64,000 bases of DNA from Corynebacterium suranareeae (GCF_002355155.1 NZ_AP017369.1:2542001-2606000), one strand, 5' to 3'. Counted from the stretch's first letter, positions 15,996-27,408 are shown. Notes: a model not told the origin generated them from the sequence alone. A program made the numbers and translations.

Positions 15996-17066
15996 AAGAA
16001 TCAAGCCGAACAGGAGCCCGAGAACGTAGGTGACCAAAGCAGCACCATAGCCAATGGAAAGCTGGCGAATAGCTCTGATCCCAGGGGGCTTACCAGACAA
16101 CAGGCCGGTTGTTGCTCCCGTCGCCATCAGTGAGATTCCGACCAAGATCAGCGACACCACTGCACCTGCCAGGCCTGACATGCCGAAAACATAAGGGATG
16201 ATCGGCAGGAAAGCACCAATCGCGAACGCAAAGAAACTGAAGGCGGCCGCCGACCGAGCCGATCCAGCGCTTTGGGCTTCGGTACTGCCTAAAACGTTGT
16301 CGCCGATTCGTTTCTGCTGGGTGATTTTGTTAAATACGCGTGTGGCTTTGGCTTGGGCCTCTTCTTCGCTCATGCCACGGGCACGGTAGACCAGCTCCAG
16401 TTCATTCGATTCGACGTCCAATGAATGCAGGGCTTCGCGGGCTTTGGGGTCTGGGAGGGAGGCGTCGAGAAGCTCTGTTTGGGAGCGGACGGAGATGTAC
16501 TCTCCTGCCGCCATGGACAGGGCGCCGGATAGGAGTCCTGATATGCCGGTGATCAGCACGATCTGAGCAGACACGCCGGTTGCCATTACACCCATGACCA
16601 GCGCCAAGTTAGAGACAAGGCCGTCATTGATACCAAACACTGCTGCGCGGAAATTACCACTCATGTTTTCGCGGCCACGGCTCGCCAGTCCTCTGATGAC
16701 TTCGGCATGGATGCGTTCGTCGGCGCTGATTTGTCGGGAGGCGTCGGCGTCGTTGTCATAAGGACTGCGGGCCTCTGCGGACTGCATGAGGGCAAGGGTG
16801 AACACCGAGCCGAATCGCCGGGCAAGGAAACCAAGAAGCCGAGTTTTGATGTCTGGCTTTGGTGGGTTTTCAGCATGGACGCCGAGCTTTTCGATCCAGT
16901 AATCGGCGTGGCGGTGTTCGGCGTCGGCAAGCGTTAAAAGGATCTCTTGCTCCTCGCCGCTTCGGCGCCTAGCGAGGTCGCGGTAGGCGGCTGCTTCTGC
17001 TTGCTCATTAGCCAAATACCCACGCCAACGCTTAATTTGTGCTGGTGTGGGCTGGTTAGTGGACAT
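15993..17066 (-). CDS. Ferritin-like (erythrin) / VIT1 fusion, probable iron or manganese exporter
   Basis: A 357-aa two-domain protein. Residues 1 to about 130 form a rubrerythrin/ferritin-like helical domain with Glu/His ligands (RGYLANEQAEAAAYRDLA, LADAEHRHADYW, DERIHAEVIRG). The rest is a VIT1/CCC1 membrane domain (NFRAAVFGINDGLVSNLALVMG, ALSMAAGEYISVRSQTE, then three C-terminal helices). This architecture matches the MbfA type, which exports iron and protects against peroxide in other bacteria. Its ATG overlaps the uppS stop (TAATG), so it is the last gene of the long minus-strand series and is coupled to polyprenol synthesis, an odd pairing. Confidence 0.85.
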   Translation of the reverse strand: MSTNQPTPAQIKRWRGYLANEQAEAAAYRDLARRRSGEEQEILLTLADAEHRHADYWIEKLGVHAENPPKPDIKTRLLGFLARRFGSVFTLALMQSAEARSPYDNDADASRQISADERIHAEVIRGLASRGRENMSGNFRAAVFGINDGLVSNLALVMGVMATGVSAQIVLITGISGLLSGALSMAAGEYISVRSQTELLDASLPDPKAREALHSLDVESNELELVYRARGMSEEEAQAKATRVFNKITQQKRIGDNVLGSTEAQSAGSARSAAAFSFFAFAIGAFLPIIPYVFGMSGLAGAVVSLILVGISLMATGATTGLLSGKPPGIRAIRQLSIGYGAALVTYVLGLLFGLIL

Positions 17067-17806
17067 TATGCACTTCCGAATCTGCGATCCCTTTTTGCAT
17101 ATTCTAAGACCGCGTCGAACAAATCTTGTTGGGTGAAATCCGGGAACAGCTTATCTTGATAGACCATCTCGGCGTACGCGGACTGCCAGAGCAGGAAGTT
17201 TGAGGTGCGCTTCTCGCCAGAAGGACGCAGGAAAAGGTCCACATCGGGCATGTCTGGTTCGTCGAGGAAATTCGGGAAAGTTTTCTCGTTGATCTGCTCA
17301 GGACGCAGGGTACCTTCGGCTGCTTGGCGTGCAATTTCACGCGCTGCATCGATGATCTCTGCGCGGCCCCCATAGTTAACACACATGGCAAGCGTCATGG
17401 TGGTGTTGTCTTTGGTTAGTTCTTCAGCCGCTTCAAGCTCACGAATCACCGAACGCCACAAACGAGGGCGTCGCCCAGCCCACCTAACTCGGACGCCTTT
17501 TTCGTGCAGGCCATCTCGCTGCCGACGTAAAACATCACGATTAAAGCCCATGAGGAAACGCACCTCATCAGTCGAACGGCGCCAATTTTCAGTGGAAAAT
17601 GCGTACGCCGACAGATAGGGAATACCAAGCTCAATGCAGGCATCAACGACATCAAGGAGGACCGCTTCACCGCGTTTATGGCCTTCGGTGCGTTTCATGC
17701 CACGGTCCGTAGCCCAACGTCCATTTCCGTCCATAACAAGCGCAATGTGCTTAGGTAGGAATTCAGCAGGGATTTGGGGTACTTGAAATTCGCTCACCTT
17801 AATCAT
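17066..17806 (-). CDS. uppS: Isoprenyl transferase (undecaprenyl diphosphate synthase family)
   Basis: A 246-aa cis-prenyltransferase that extends allylic diphosphates with isopentenyl diphosphate, giving polyprenyl carriers for peptidoglycan and arabinogalactan. Signature blocks are [13 protein letters not shown] (catalytic Asp), [11 protein letters not shown], and [23 protein letters not shown]. Chain length (decaprenyl is usual in this order) cannot be read. The start is uncertain: ATG 17806 was chosen; ATG 17836 and GTG 17797 are in frame, none with a strong ribosome site. It lies between recO and the VIT1 fusion in the same orientation. Confidence 0.92.
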   Translation of the reverse strand: MIKVSEFQVPQIPAEFLPKHIALVMDGNGRWATDRGMKRTEGHKRGEAVLLDVVDACIELGIPYLSAYAFSTENWRRSTDEVRFLMGFNRDVLRRQRDGLHEKGVRVRWAGRRPRLWRSVIRELEAAEELTKDNTTMTLAMCVNYGGRAEIIDAAREIARQAAEGTLRPEQINEKTFPNFLDEPDMPDVDLFLRPSGEKRTSNFLLWQSAYAEMVYQDKLFPDFTQQDLFDAVLEYAKRDRRFGSA

Positions 17807-17893
17807 TCTGCCATGCACGCAATTACAAGATGCCATTTAGGCCAAGTGCAAGTTCTTGGGTCCAGCGCAAAATCGCAGCCTGGTCTAAATTTC

Positions 17894-18622
17894 TTAGGCT
17901 TGATCTAAAACAGCAAGCGTAGGCAGCTTACGTTCAACATGCCATTGCAAATGCGCTGTGGTGAGTCGGTGGATAGTGCTTTGCTGTTCCGGGTGTTCCT
18001 GCGGAATGCGCGCTTTTTGACCATTTGCCACCAACCACATCATATGCAGTGCTTCCGGGGGGACTTCGGCGCTTCCCGGTGGGCGACAATACAGACACAC
18101 TGCCCCGCCGGCACCAGGGTGGAATGCGTTATGTGGCCCAGGGCGCCCACAGGCTGCACAGTCAAACAGGCTTGGTGCCCAACCCGCGTGGTTCATGGCG
18201 CGCAGCATGAACTCATCCAGATCAAGAATTGGTTCAGGTGAATCCTGGATGTTTTTCAACGCCCGGGTGGTCTCTTCAAACAGATGTGGGTCTTCTTCCA
18301 CCCCAGCAAGTTGGGTGGCTATTTCCAAAATGGCAGAAGCACAGGAGTACCGGGTGAAGTCTTCAATAATCCCTGACGCATAGTAGCCAACGGTGTCAGC
18401 TCCAGAGATAGTGGAAAGTTTCTGACCGGGATAAAGCTGGACGTCTAATTCCACAAAGAGTTGAAGGCGCGACCCAAACCGAGATTTGGATCGGCGGACC
18501 CCTTTAGCTACTCCGCGGACGATGCCGTGGTTTCGGGTAAGGAGCACAATGATCCGGTCGGCTTCTCCGAAATCGTAGGTTTTCACCACGAGCGCGCGGT
18601 CGCGAAAACTCTCCCTACGCAT
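17894..18622 (-). CDS. recO: DNA repair protein RecO
   Basis: A 242-aa protein of RecFOR recombination that helps load RecA on SSB-coated DNA. The N-terminal OB fold (RDRALVVKTYDFGEADRIIVLLTRNHGIVRGVAKGVRR) and the zinc motif CAACGRPGP with CLYC are visible, followed by the helical C-terminus. The ATG at 18622 has GCAGG about seven bases upstream. It sits between era and uppS as in many actinobacteria, with 62 bases to era. Confidence 0.95.
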   Translation of the reverse strand: MRRESFRDRALVVKTYDFGEADRIIVLLTRNHGIVRGVAKGVRRSKSRFGSRLQLFVELDVQLYPGQKLSTISGADTVGYYASGIIEDFTRYSCASAILEIATQLAGVEEDPHLFEETTRALKNIQDSPEPILDLDEFMLRAMNHAGWAPSLFDCAACGRPGPHNAFHPGAGGAVCLYCRPPGSAEVPPEALHMMWLVANGQKARIPQEHPEQQSTIHRLTTAHLQWHVERKLPTLAVLDQA

Positions 18623-18684
18623 TAGTAGCCTGCATTAATAGCCTGCACCGCCCACACTAAAACCTAAAAGCCCTTCTCTAAAAC

Positions 18685-19602
18685 CTAAAAGCCTAAACGG
18701 TTAAGGGCCTTCGGATCCGACTGCCAGTTTTTTAGGACCTTGATGCGAAGATCTAGGAAGACATTTTGTCCAAGGATCTTGATGATGTCTTGGCGTGAGG
18801 TATGGATGATGCGTCCGAGGCGTTGCCCTTTGTGGCCGACGATGATGTCTTTTTGTCCGGTGCGTTCCACGTAGATGATGGCATGGACGGCTAGGACACC
18901 GTTGCGTTCTGGGTCAGGAAGAATCTCATCTACTTCGACTGCGACGGAGTGTGGTAGTTCGTTTTTCAGGCCAGAAAGAGCGGCTTCGCGGATTGCTTCG
19001 GCGATGCGGGTCTCGGTGTCTTCGTCGGTGAGGTGGTCATCTGGGTAGAACTTCGGGCCTTCTGGAAGCAATTCGGTGATGACTTTGATTAGCGTGTCAA
19101 CGTTTTCGCCGGAGGTGGAGGACACAGGGACTACTTCGCTGTTGCCACCGAGGAGTTCATGTACTGCCATGAGCTGTGCTGCAACCAAGTCGCGGGAGAC
19201 GCTGTCCGCTTTGGTGATGATGCCCAAGATTGGGGTTTTGGGTGCTACTTTTCGGACGGCTTCGAGGATCCAGCGGTCACCGGGGCCAATTTTTTCGTTG
19301 GCTGGGATGGTAAATCCGATGAGATCAACGTCAGCGTAGGTGTCTTTGACTGCTTCGTTGAGGCGTTCACCAAGTAAGGTGCGTGGGCGGTGCAGACCGG
19401 GGGTGTCAACGACAATAATTTGTGCGTTGTCGCGGTGAACCAGTCCGCGGATTGGGTGGCGGGTGGTTTCTGGCTGGTTAGCTGTGATCGCGATTTTCTC
19501 GCCGACCAGCGCGTTTGTCAGGGTGGACTTGCCTGTGTTGGGGCGGCCGACGAAGCTGACAAAGCCAGAGCGGAAGCCTTCGGGGGTGTTGGTGAAGCTC
19601 AT
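18685..19602 (-). CDS. era: GTPase Era
   Basis: A 305-aa GTPase that binds the 3' end of 16S rRNA and assists 30S assembly. G1 is GRPNTGKS (residues 19-26), G3 DTPG, and G4 is TKAD; the C-terminal KH domain has VGHKGQRLGRIIHTSRQDI. The ATG has AGAGGA five bases upstream. Neighbours ybeY and rsmE also act on 16S rRNA, which fits a shared ribosome-maturation role for this stretch. Confidence 0.97.
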   Translation of the reverse strand: MSFTNTPEGFRSGFVSFVGRPNTGKSTLTNALVGEKIAITANQPETTRHPIRGLVHRDNAQIIVVDTPGLHRPRTLLGERLNEAVKDTYADVDLIGFTIPANEKIGPGDRWILEAVRKVAPKTPILGIITKADSVSRDLVAAQLMAVHELLGGNSEVVPVSSTSGENVDTLIKVITELLPEGPKFYPDDHLTDEDTETRIAEAIREAALSGLKNELPHSVAVEVDEILPDPERNGVLAVHAIIYVERTGQKDIIVGHKGQRLGRIIHTSRQDIIKILGQNVFLDLRIKVLKNWQSDPKALNRLGF

Positions 19603-19693
19603 AAATCCTCTTTAAAAGATTGGGATGATCGAACCGGCATCAAAAGCCAGTTTCCTTGGACGTTTCAGCATAGTCCCAAAACCTCAATAAAAA

Positions 19694-21019
19694 CTAACCA
19701 GCTTCCGGCTCCGAAACTTGCTCAGCCACCTCCACTACTGCGGAGTGCATGCGCAGACGTCCGCGTCGGTTCTTTTCTCCTTCAGCGGTCAGGGTGAGCC
19801 CGCAGGTTTCTACAGTGGCGCCCGGCAGAGGGACACGTCCTAGTTCATAGGCGATGAGTCCACCAACTGTATCTACTTGGTCTTCGATTTCTTCGCCGAA
19901 TTCGATTTCTAAATCTAGTTCTTCTTCGATGTGTTCTTTGAGGTCTTCCAAGGAGAGGCGGGAGACCACGCGGTAGGTGCGTTCCCCGATTTGCTCGATG
20001 GGTGCTACTTCGCGGGCATCGTATTCATCGGCGATTTCTCCGACGATCTCTTCCAAAATATCTTCAATGGAGATCAGTCCCGCAACACCGCCATATTCAT
20101 CGATCAGGATGGCTATGTGTTTGTGGTCTTCTTGCATTTCCTGCAGCAAGGCATCTAAGGATTTGGAGTCTGGAACGAAGGTTGCTTCGCGCATGACTTC
20201 ATCGACCAGCACAGATTTTCCGCCGTCGGTGGCGTAGTAAGTTTTTTGGACTAGGTCTTTAAGATAAACCACGCCGACGATATCATCGACGTTTTCGCCA
20301 ATGACCGGGATGCGGGAATGCCCAGAGCGCACGCATAGTGCTGTTGCTTGGCCTGCTGTTTTGCCGGATTCGATCCAGATCATTTCAGGTCGTGGCACCA
20401 TTACTTGTCGCACCGTGGTGGAGGCTAGATCGAACACTGATTGGATCATGCGGCGTTCTTCAAGTTCCACGATGCCGTGTTCTTGCGCGATGTCGACCAT
20501 TTCGCGCAGTTCCACCTCTGTTGCATATGGGCCATTGCGGAAACCCGGGCCGGGTGCAATCACATTGCCAATCCAGATCAATGCGCGGGCAATTGGGCCC
20601 AGGATCTTTGCCAGCCCACTTAAAACTACTGCAGAGCGCAGCATTACTGAGTAGGGATTTTTTCGACCCACGGTGCGCCCAAAAACGCCGACCACTGCGA
20701 AGGTCAATAGGGAAACCATGATGATCGCGATGACAATTCCCCATGCCCAGCTATCCATCACATTAACGGCGATAGCTCCGGCGAAAACTGCAGCTGAAGC
20801 ATCCAGCAAGGTGCGCAGCATAATGAGCATATTGATGTGGAGGGCCCGTTGATCAATAACGCGCAGCAAGGATGCGGAACCTGATTGTTCATCCTTGTGC
20901 ATCTGTTCAACGCGGGCGCGTGAAACTGTTGATAGCGCAGATTCCACTGCGCCTAATAAACCGGAGAAGAGCAACGCGACGATGGTGGCGATGCTCAACC
21001 ATATAACGGAGGATTCCAC
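19694..21019 (-). CDS. CNNM/CorC-type membrane protein (DUF21, CBS pair, CorC_HlyC)
   Basis: A 441-aa protein. An N-terminal DUF21 membrane domain with about four helices (IWLSIATIVALLFSGLLGAVESALS) is followed by two CBS domains at about 195-315 (RQVMVPRPEMIWIESGK, RIPVIGENVDDIVGVVYLKDL, HIAILIDEYGGVAGLISIEDILEEIVGEI) and a C-terminal CorC_HlyC transporter-associated domain. Related proteins affect Mg2+ or Co2+ efflux; older annotations call them haemolysins. The GTG start at 21019 directly follows the ybeY TAG with no gap, so translation is coupled. The transported ion cannot be inferred. Confidence 0.88.
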   Translation of the reverse strand: MESSVIWLSIATIVALLFSGLLGAVESALSTVSRARVEQMHKDEQSGSASLLRVIDQRALHINMLIMLRTLLDASAAVFAGAIAVNVMDSWAWGIVIAIIMVSLLTFAVVGVFGRTVGRKNPYSVMLRSAVVLSGLAKILGPIARALIWIGNVIAPGPGFRNGPYATEVELREMVDIAQEHGIVELEERRMIQSVFDLASTTVRQVMVPRPEMIWIESGKTAGQATALCVRSGHSRIPVIGENVDDIVGVVYLKDLVQKTYYATDGGKSVLVDEVMREATFVPDSKSLDALLQEMQEDHKHIAILIDEYGGVAGLISIEDILEEIVGEIADEYDAREVAPIEQIGERTYRVVSRLSLEDLKEHIEEELDLEIEFGEEIEDQVDTVGGLIAYELGRVPLPGATVETCGLTLTAEGEKNRRGRLRMHSAVVEVAEQVSEPEAG

Positions 21020-21591
21020 CTATGAATCAGCTCCATCGGCGTTCATCTGTTCATCTAAGGTGAGACGATCAGCTGCGGTGGGGAATGCGCCTGGGCCAGA
21101 TGGTTTAGGTTGGTAGGTTACACCGCGGGCTTCTACGTTGTCGTACCAATCGGCAAGCAGTTCATTTTGAAGGGCGAACATTTCTCGCTCTTCGGCTGGA
21201 TCGACGTGGTCGTAGCCCAACAGATGCAAGCTACCGTGAACGGTCAGTAAAGCCAGTTCATGAGCTAGGCCGTGCCCAGCTTTTGTTGCTTGCTTTGCTG
21301 CAAATTCAGGGCACAGCACGATATCACCCAACATGGCAGGTCCAGGCGTTGCTCCATCAGGTCGGGAATAACCGGGGGTGAGCTCATCCATAGGGAAACT
21401 CATCACGTCGGTTGGGCCTTCCAGATCAAGCCATTTTACGTGCAGGTCAGCGATGGTATCGGAGTCCACGATGTGGATGGATGCTTCTGCATCGGGGTGG
21501 ATGTCCATTTCACCGAGTGCGAAGGAGAGGACATCAATGAGCATTTCTTCATTGACGCCGTCGTATCCCGATTCGTTGAATACTTCAATAC

Positions 21592-21595
<4 letters not shown>
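21020..21595 (-). CDS. ybeY: Endoribonuclease YbeY
   Basis: A 191-aa zinc-dependent RNase needed for 16S rRNA 3'-end maturation and ribosome quality control. The metal site [11 protein letters not shown] is intact, and [12 protein letters not shown] residues (DVMSFPMDE) precede it as usual. It has a C-terminal extension of about 30 residues beyond the typical length. Its ATG overlaps the phoH stop (ATGA), and its own stop abuts the next GTG, so it is tightly embedded in the operon. Confidence 0.96.
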
Positions 21596-22647
<1,052 letters not shown>

Positions 22648-22673
22648 CTAACAGTTTGTATTTTTAAGAAATA

Positions 22674-23399
22674 TTACCAGCGCTTCGAAAGTACGCCGAT
22701 CGCAGCAAGTGCCACCATGCCAGCCGATGCGGTTCGAAGCACTTCGGGCCCCAGTTTCACAGTGTGCGCGCCAGCGGCTGCAAATCGAGAAATTTCCGAC
22801 GGTGCCACCCCACCTTCCGGCCCGATGATCACGACCACGTTGCCGGAAAAATCCAGGTCTCTGATCGCTGCAGTGGCTTCTTCATGCAAGATGATGGCCA
22901 GGTCTGCTTCTTTAATAAGCTTTTCGACGCCATCCTCCCCCACTACGCCACTGATTTCAGGGATGGTTGCGCGCCGCGACTGCTTAGCAGCTGCTTCCGC
23001 AGCTGCCTGCCACTTTGCCAGTGCTTTTGCCTCTTTACCGCCCCATTTAGCCACGCAGCGAGATGCTTGCCACGCCACGATTTTATCGGCGCCACCCTGG
23101 GTGAGCAGATCGATGGTCAGTTCCGATCGCTCCGATTTAGGGATCGCTTGGACGATGGTGACGTGCGGATTCGGGGTGGGAATTTCAGATACGGAATCCA
23201 CCACTGCGTGCAGGGTGTCTTTGCCGCTCAAGGCGGTGACTGTGCAGGTGCGCGCTGTGCCCCGGCCGTCGATAAGCGAAATCTTTTCGCCTACCTGGAT
23301 GCGCTTGACCGTAACGGCATGACGGCCTTCCGGCCCGCGGAGCTCGGTGGTTTCTCCGGGGCCGGCGACCGTGTCAGAGATAAATACTGGCAGAGACAT
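22674..23399 (-). CDS. rsmE: 16S rRNA m3U1498 methyltransferase
   Basis: A 241-aa SPOUT methyltransferase that methylates U1498 in 16S rRNA. The N-terminal PUA-like part (RGPEGRHAVTVKRIQVGEKISLIDGRG) and the trefoil-knot SAM site (VVVIIGPEGGVAPSEI, then LGPEVLRTASAGMVALAA) are clear. Its ATG overlaps the dnaJ stop by one base (TAATG), linking heat-shock and ribosome-modification genes in one transcript. Confidence 0.95.
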   Translation of the reverse strand: MSLPVFISDTVAGPGETTELRGPEGRHAVTVKRIQVGEKISLIDGRGTARTCTVTALSGKDTLHAVVDSVSEIPTPNPHVTIVQAIPKSERSELTIDLLTQGGADKIVAWQASRCVAKWGGKEAKALAKWQAAAEAAAKQSRRATIPEISGVVGEDGVEKLIKEADLAIILHEEATAAIRDLDFSGNVVVIIGPEGGVAPSEISRFAAAGAHTVKLGPEVLRTASAGMVALAAIGVLSKRW

Positions 23400-24544
23400 T
23401 ATTTGCGGAACTTGTTGCGCAGCTTGTCAAAGAAACCTTCAGATTCGCCTTCGCGGTGCACGGCAGCATTGTCGCTGCGGTGGTTGCGGATCTCCTCAAG
23501 CAGTTCGCGGGTGCGGTCATCCAAATCGGTGGGCACGAAAAGATCCACATGAGCCATGAGGTCGCCGTGGCCTTCAGCACGCAGCTTCGGCATGCCTTCG
23601 CCGTCGAGCGTAATCACATCATTGGGCTGAGTACCAGCAGGAATGGTGATCTTAACCTCTTCACCGGTCAAGGATTCCACATCCAAATCCGTGCCGAGGG
23701 CTGCATCGATCATTGGCACCCTGATGCTGGCATGCAGGTTATCACCGTCGCGGGTAAACACGGCGTGGGGACGGACCATGACCTCGATGTAGAGATCACC
23801 TGCCGGTCCACCACCTGCGCCAACCTCACCCTGGCCTGCCATGCGGATGCGCATGCCGGATTGAATACCAGCAGGAATGTTGGCCACCACGTCACGGCGG
23901 GCACGCACACGTCCATCCCCTGCACATTCGGTGCAAGGATCTGGAATGATTTCACCGGTTCCATCACAGGTGTGGCATGGGCGCGAGGTCATAACATTGC
24001 CCAAGAAACTGCGCTGCACTTCCTGGATTTCACCAGCACCATTACAGGTGCCACAGGTGACAGGCTTCTTATCGGATGCAGAACCTGAACCATGGCACTT
24101 GGTGCACAGCACAGCAGTGTCCAAAGTCAGGTCCTTCTTTGCGCCCTTGTAAGCCTCCTCCAAGGTGATGGACGTACGCCACAGGGTGTCGCTTCCTGGC
24201 TGCACGCGGGAACGTGGTCCGCGGGATCCACCGGCGCCTCCGCCAAAGAAAGCATCAAAGATATCGCCTAGGCCACCGCTACCACCGAAACCTCCACCGA
24301 AGCCACCGGCACCTGCGCCACCGCCTTGCTCCATGGGATCACCACCCATGTCAACGATGCGACGCTTATCTGGGTCAGTGAGTACCTCATGTGCAACTGA
24401 AGCTTCGCGGAACTTCTCCGCTGCTTCCTCACCTGAATTAACATCTGGGTGATACTTGCGGGCAAGTTTTCGGTACGCCTTTTTGATCTCCGAATCGGTT
24501 GCATTGCGATCGACGCCGAGAATGCCGTAATAGTCACGTGCCAC
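23399..24544 (-). CDS. dnaJ2: Chaperone DnaJ
   Basis: A 381-aa type I Hsp40 that stimulates DnaK. The J domain has KYHPDVNSG; a Gly-rich segment follows ([16 protein letters not shown]), then four zinc repeats: [27 protein letters not shown] and CTECAGDGR, and the substrate domain. The GTG start is preceded by AAGGAAG. The partner hrcA is 66 bases upstream on the same strand. Actinobacteria often have two DnaJ proteins; the hrcA-linked one is usually called DnaJ2, so the symbol follows context. Confidence 0.95.
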   Translation of the reverse strand: MARDYYGILGVDRNATDSEIKKAYRKLARKYHPDVNSGEEAAEKFREASVAHEVLTDPDKRRIVDMGGDPMEQGGGAGAGGFGGGFGGSGGLGDIFDAFFGGGAGGSRGPRSRVQPGSDTLWRTSITLEEAYKGAKKDLTLDTAVLCTKCHGSGSASDKKPVTCGTCNGAGEIQEVQRSFLGNVMTSRPCHTCDGTGEIIPDPCTECAGDGRVRARRDVVANIPAGIQSGMRIRMAGQGEVGAGGGPAGDLYIEVMVRPHAVFTRDGDNLHASIRVPMIDAALGTDLDVESLTGEEVKITIPAGTQPNDVITLDGEGMPKLRAEGHGDLMAHVDLFVPTDLDDRTRELLEEIRNHRSDNAAVHREGESEGFFDKLRNKFRK

Positions 24545-24610
24545 GGTGGGTGATACTTCCTTTAGCTTCTAAACAAATTAATCAAAACAATTGGCCTACT
24601 ATACCCGCAT

Positions 24611-25639
24611 CTATTCGCCAGCGAGCACACGACCAACATACTTAGCAACGGCGGACACCTTAGAAATTGTTCCCGAGTAGTCCATATAAGTGGGGCCAAC
24701 CACACCCAATGCACCCAAAGCGCTGCCCTGTGAACCATAGCCGGTCGTGATCACGGTTGCGCTGCGCAGCTCAATATCTTCATTTTCGCCGCCGATGTGT
24801 ACCCGAACCTGGTTGAGATCGGTGACGTTGGACAGCAGTTTCAACATCACCACCTGCTCTTCTAAGGCTTCTAACACCATTGGCAAGCTGGCTGAGGTTT
24901 CACGGTCAAGCCGAGTGAGGTTAGATGTTCCGGCCAAGATGAGGCGGTCGGAGGGTTGATCGACAAGGGTGTTGACCAAAACATCGCAGCATCTGCGCAT
25001 GGCATCGCGAATATCTGATGGGGCTTGGGTTGCCAGTTCCTCCAACGCATCAGAGGCAGCTGACAGAGTTTTCTCCCCCAGCGCACCGTTGAGCAGGTCT
25101 CGCAAGACATTTACTTCTTCAGCAGCAAGTGGCTCTTCTAGTTCCACGTTGCGCTGGTCCACCCGGCCTGTATCGGTGATTAACACCAACAGCAACCGCA
25201 TGGCTGATAGTGGTACTACTTCACAGTGCTTTACGCGCGCAGTTTTCAACGTGGGCAACTGCACCACTGCTGCCTGGTGAGTCAGCTGAGATAAAAGCTG
25301 CACTGACCTACGCAGTACATCTTCTAAGTCCACTCCCCCTTCGAGGAATCCCAAAATGGCACGACGCTCCGCCAAAGACAGCGGTTTGATGTCATGGATG
25401 GAATCGACAAACAGTCGGTAGCCCTTTTCCGTTGGGACACGGCCCGAGCTTGCATGTTCTTGGACGATGTAGCCATCAGATTCCAGCACCGACATATCAT
25501 TGCGGATCGTCGCAGAACTCACGTTGAGCTTATGGCGCTCAAGAAGTGACTTCGATCCGACAGGTTCCTGAGACGCAATATAATCAGCGACGATGGCCCG
25601 CAACACTTCGTATCTACGTCTCTCCGTTGCACTTGCCAT
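24611..25639 (-). CDS. hrcA: Heat-inducible transcription repressor HrcA
   Basis: A 342-aa repressor that binds CIRCE elements of groEL-type genes. The N-terminal winged helix is typical ([46 protein letters not shown]), followed by the GAF-like dimer region and the C-terminal [24 protein letters not shown] see no CIRCE box in front of this gene, so it may not regulate itself here. It follows hemW by 21 bases. Confidence 0.96.
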   Translation of the reverse strand: MASATERRRYEVLRAIVADYIASQEPVGSKSLLERHKLNVSSATIRNDMSVLESDGYIVQEHASSGRVPTEKGYRLFVDSIHDIKPLSLAERRAILGFLEGGVDLEDVLRRSVQLLSQLTHQAAVVQLPTLKTARVKHCEVVPLSAMRLLLVLITDTGRVDQRNVELEEPLAAEEVNVLRDLLNGALGEKTLSAASDALEELATQAPSDIRDAMRRCCDVLVNTLVDQPSDRLILAGTSNLTRLDRETSASLPMVLEALEEQVVMLKLLSNVTDLNQVRVHIGGENEDIELRSATVITTGYGSQGSALGALGVVGPTYMDYSGTISKVSAVAKYVGRVLAGE

Positions 25640-25660
25640 GCTTGATACCTTACTAAATCT

Positions 25661-26803
25661 TTAGTCTTCTTCACTAAGCAAAATATCGGCAACGATGCCA
25701 TCAGCTAGCAAACGTCCTGCATCTGTCACAGCAACATTGCCCGTTTCAGTAATATGCAGCAGCCCACCAGCAATATGGCGATCAATAACAGGACGCGCAC
25801 TAGGCGCAAACAGGACCAATGGCACGCCTTGTTTTAACCGTAGCCCAAGCATCACGCGTTCAGTGTGGTGATCTTGCGCCGTTAAAAGTTCCGTTTCTTT
25901 AATCGGCAGTTCACCAGCTGCGATCTGTGCGGCATAACGCGCAGGGTGCTTCGTGTTATAAAACCGACGATCCCCAATATGGGAATGGGCACCTGGGCCC
26001 GCTCCCCACCAATCGCCGTCAACCCAATAGCCCATGTTGTGCTTGCATTCCCCGCCGGGCTTCGCCCAGTTGGACACCTCGTACCAATCGAAACCAGCTG
26101 AGCGCAGGCGAGCGTCGATAAGCTCAAAACGATCAGCGTAGACATCCTCATCCGGCGCTGGCAGCTCGCCCTTGCGCACCTTGCGCGCCATGGCCGTGCC
26201 GTCCTCCACAATCAGAGAATACGCAGAAACATGATCCACGTTGGCCTCTAAAACTGCATCCAAAGTTTTGCGCACATCATCATCGGTTTCCGTCGGCGTG
26301 CCATAAATCATATCCAAATTCACATGATCAAACCCCGCCTGACGTGCCTCTTTGGCCGCCGCAACAGGGCGGCCCGGGGTGTGCGAGCGATCCAGGACCT
26401 TCAAAACGCTTGACGACGCCGACTGCATCCCCAGCGAAATCCTGTTGTATCCCGCTTTGCGAAGGTGCTCAAAAAACTCCGGCGACGTGGATTCCGGATT
26501 AGACTCCGTAGTCACTTCCGCACCTTCAGCAATGCCGAAAGTATTACGCACCGCACGTAAAACCCTGGCCAAACCATCCGCCCCAAGCAACGACGGGGTA
26601 CCCCCACCAATAAAGATAGTTTCAGCCTGCTGCGGATCATCTAATGACGCCACAGCCATTTCCAGCTCAACTTCCAAAGCGTCCATATAGGTGTCCGGGC
26701 CTGCGGTGCTGCCCAATTCACCTGCAGTGTAGGTGTTGAAATCACAGTAACCGCACCTGGTAGAACAAAACGGCACATGAATATACACACCAAAAACTGA
26801 CAT
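25661..26803 (-). CDS. hemW: Radical SAM protein HemW (HemN-like)
   Basis: A 380-aa radical SAM protein. Cys13, Cys17 and Cys20 (CSTRCGYC) bind the iron-sulphur cluster; IFIGGGTPSLL and ISLGMQSASSSVLKVLDRSH follow. It lacks the longer N-terminal trip-wire of true coproporphyrinogen dehydrogenase HemN and groups with HemW, a haem-binding chaperone that delivers haem; older annotations use hemN. The start ATG has no Shine-Dalgarno, and TAGGCT lies seven bases ahead, so a leaderless transcript is plausible. This is the first gene of the long series. Confidence 0.9.
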   Translation of the reverse strand: MSVFGVYIHVPFCSTRCGYCDFNTYTAGELGSTAGPDTYMDALEVELEMAVASLDDPQQAETIFIGGGTPSLLGADGLARVLRAVRNTFGIAEGAEVTTESNPESTSPEFFEHLRKAGYNRISLGMQSASSSVLKVLDRSHTPGRPVAAAKEARQAGFDHVNLDMIYGTPTETDDDVRKTLDAVLEANVDHVSAYSLIVEDGTAMARKVRKGELPAPDEDVYADRFELIDARLRSAGFDWYEVSNWAKPGGECKHNMGYWVDGDWWGAGPGAHSHIGDRRFYNTKHPARYAAQIAAGELPIKETELLTAQDHHTERVMLGLRLKQGVPLVLFAPSARPVIDRHIAGGLLHITETGNVAVTDAGRLLADGIVADILLSEED

Positions 26804-26880
26804 GGCCTAAAGCCTAGTACCTGCCCCCTATACATGATTAATTTAAGCTAAACATAGCCTTTTGATAGGAAACGGGTAAA

Positions 26881-27408
26881 GTGCAGGATATGAAACGGAA
26901 GATGGTCGCAACAGCGCTGGCAACAGCGCTTCTTTTGGGATCCGCGCCATCACATGCTTCGAATGCTTCGCAAACTGAACCCAGCACCGTCGCAGAATCC
27001 GTAGCGCTTGACCCCACCAAGGAAATCAAGGTTTCCACCCCAGACCTCTGGGCTGATATTGAGGCAAAACCAGGCGATGTCGTGCGCATTCCATACCTCG
27101 GGAACCATATTTACAACGACCTTAAAGTCAAAGCAGCTGAACCCTTCCAAGATTTCCGCGCACTCATCCAACTAGACAACAGCATTGTTGTTGCAGTGCC
27201 TAAGAACTTAAATGGTGTTGCATCTGTTGCCCCAGTTTTCACCGTGTCTGATAGCTACGGCGAACTGGACACTTTCACCATCACCGTGACAGTTGAGCCC
27301 ACGCGGCCAAGTGATGAAGAAAGCCGCTCGGCCTTGTTTGATGTCATTTCTCAAATCGCTTACCGCATGCCACACTTGCCTTTCGTGGCGGAATTGCTGA
27401 AATACTAA
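26881..27408 (+). CDS. Secreted protein of unknown function
   Basis: A 175-aa protein with an N-terminal signal peptide (KRKMVATALATALLLGSAPSHASNA, cleavage likely after the Ala-Ser-rich part). The mature part has a region that reads like an immunoglobulin-type or Rib-like beta domain (VRIPYLGNHIYNDLKVKA, VVAVPKNLNG, FTVSDSYGELDTFTITVTVEP). No cysteines or anchor motif. The GTG start at 26881 has AGGAAA eight bases upstream; an ATG three codons on is also possible. It is divergent from hemW and followed by repeat R2. Confidence 0.6.
   Translation: MQDMKRKMVATALATALLLGSAPSHASNASQTEPSTVAESVALDPTKEIKVSTPDLWADIEAKPGDVVRIPYLGNHIYNDLKVKAAEPFQDFRALIQLDNSIVVAVPKNLNGVASVAPVFTVSDSYGELDTFTITVTVEPTRPSDEESRSALFDVISQIAYRMPHLPFVAELLKY

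Noticed and set aside
22719..23552. Long plus-strand open frames opposite rsmE and dnaJ2
   Set aside because: Antisense by-products of GC-rich coding DNA; the minus-strand genes have clear family motifs.
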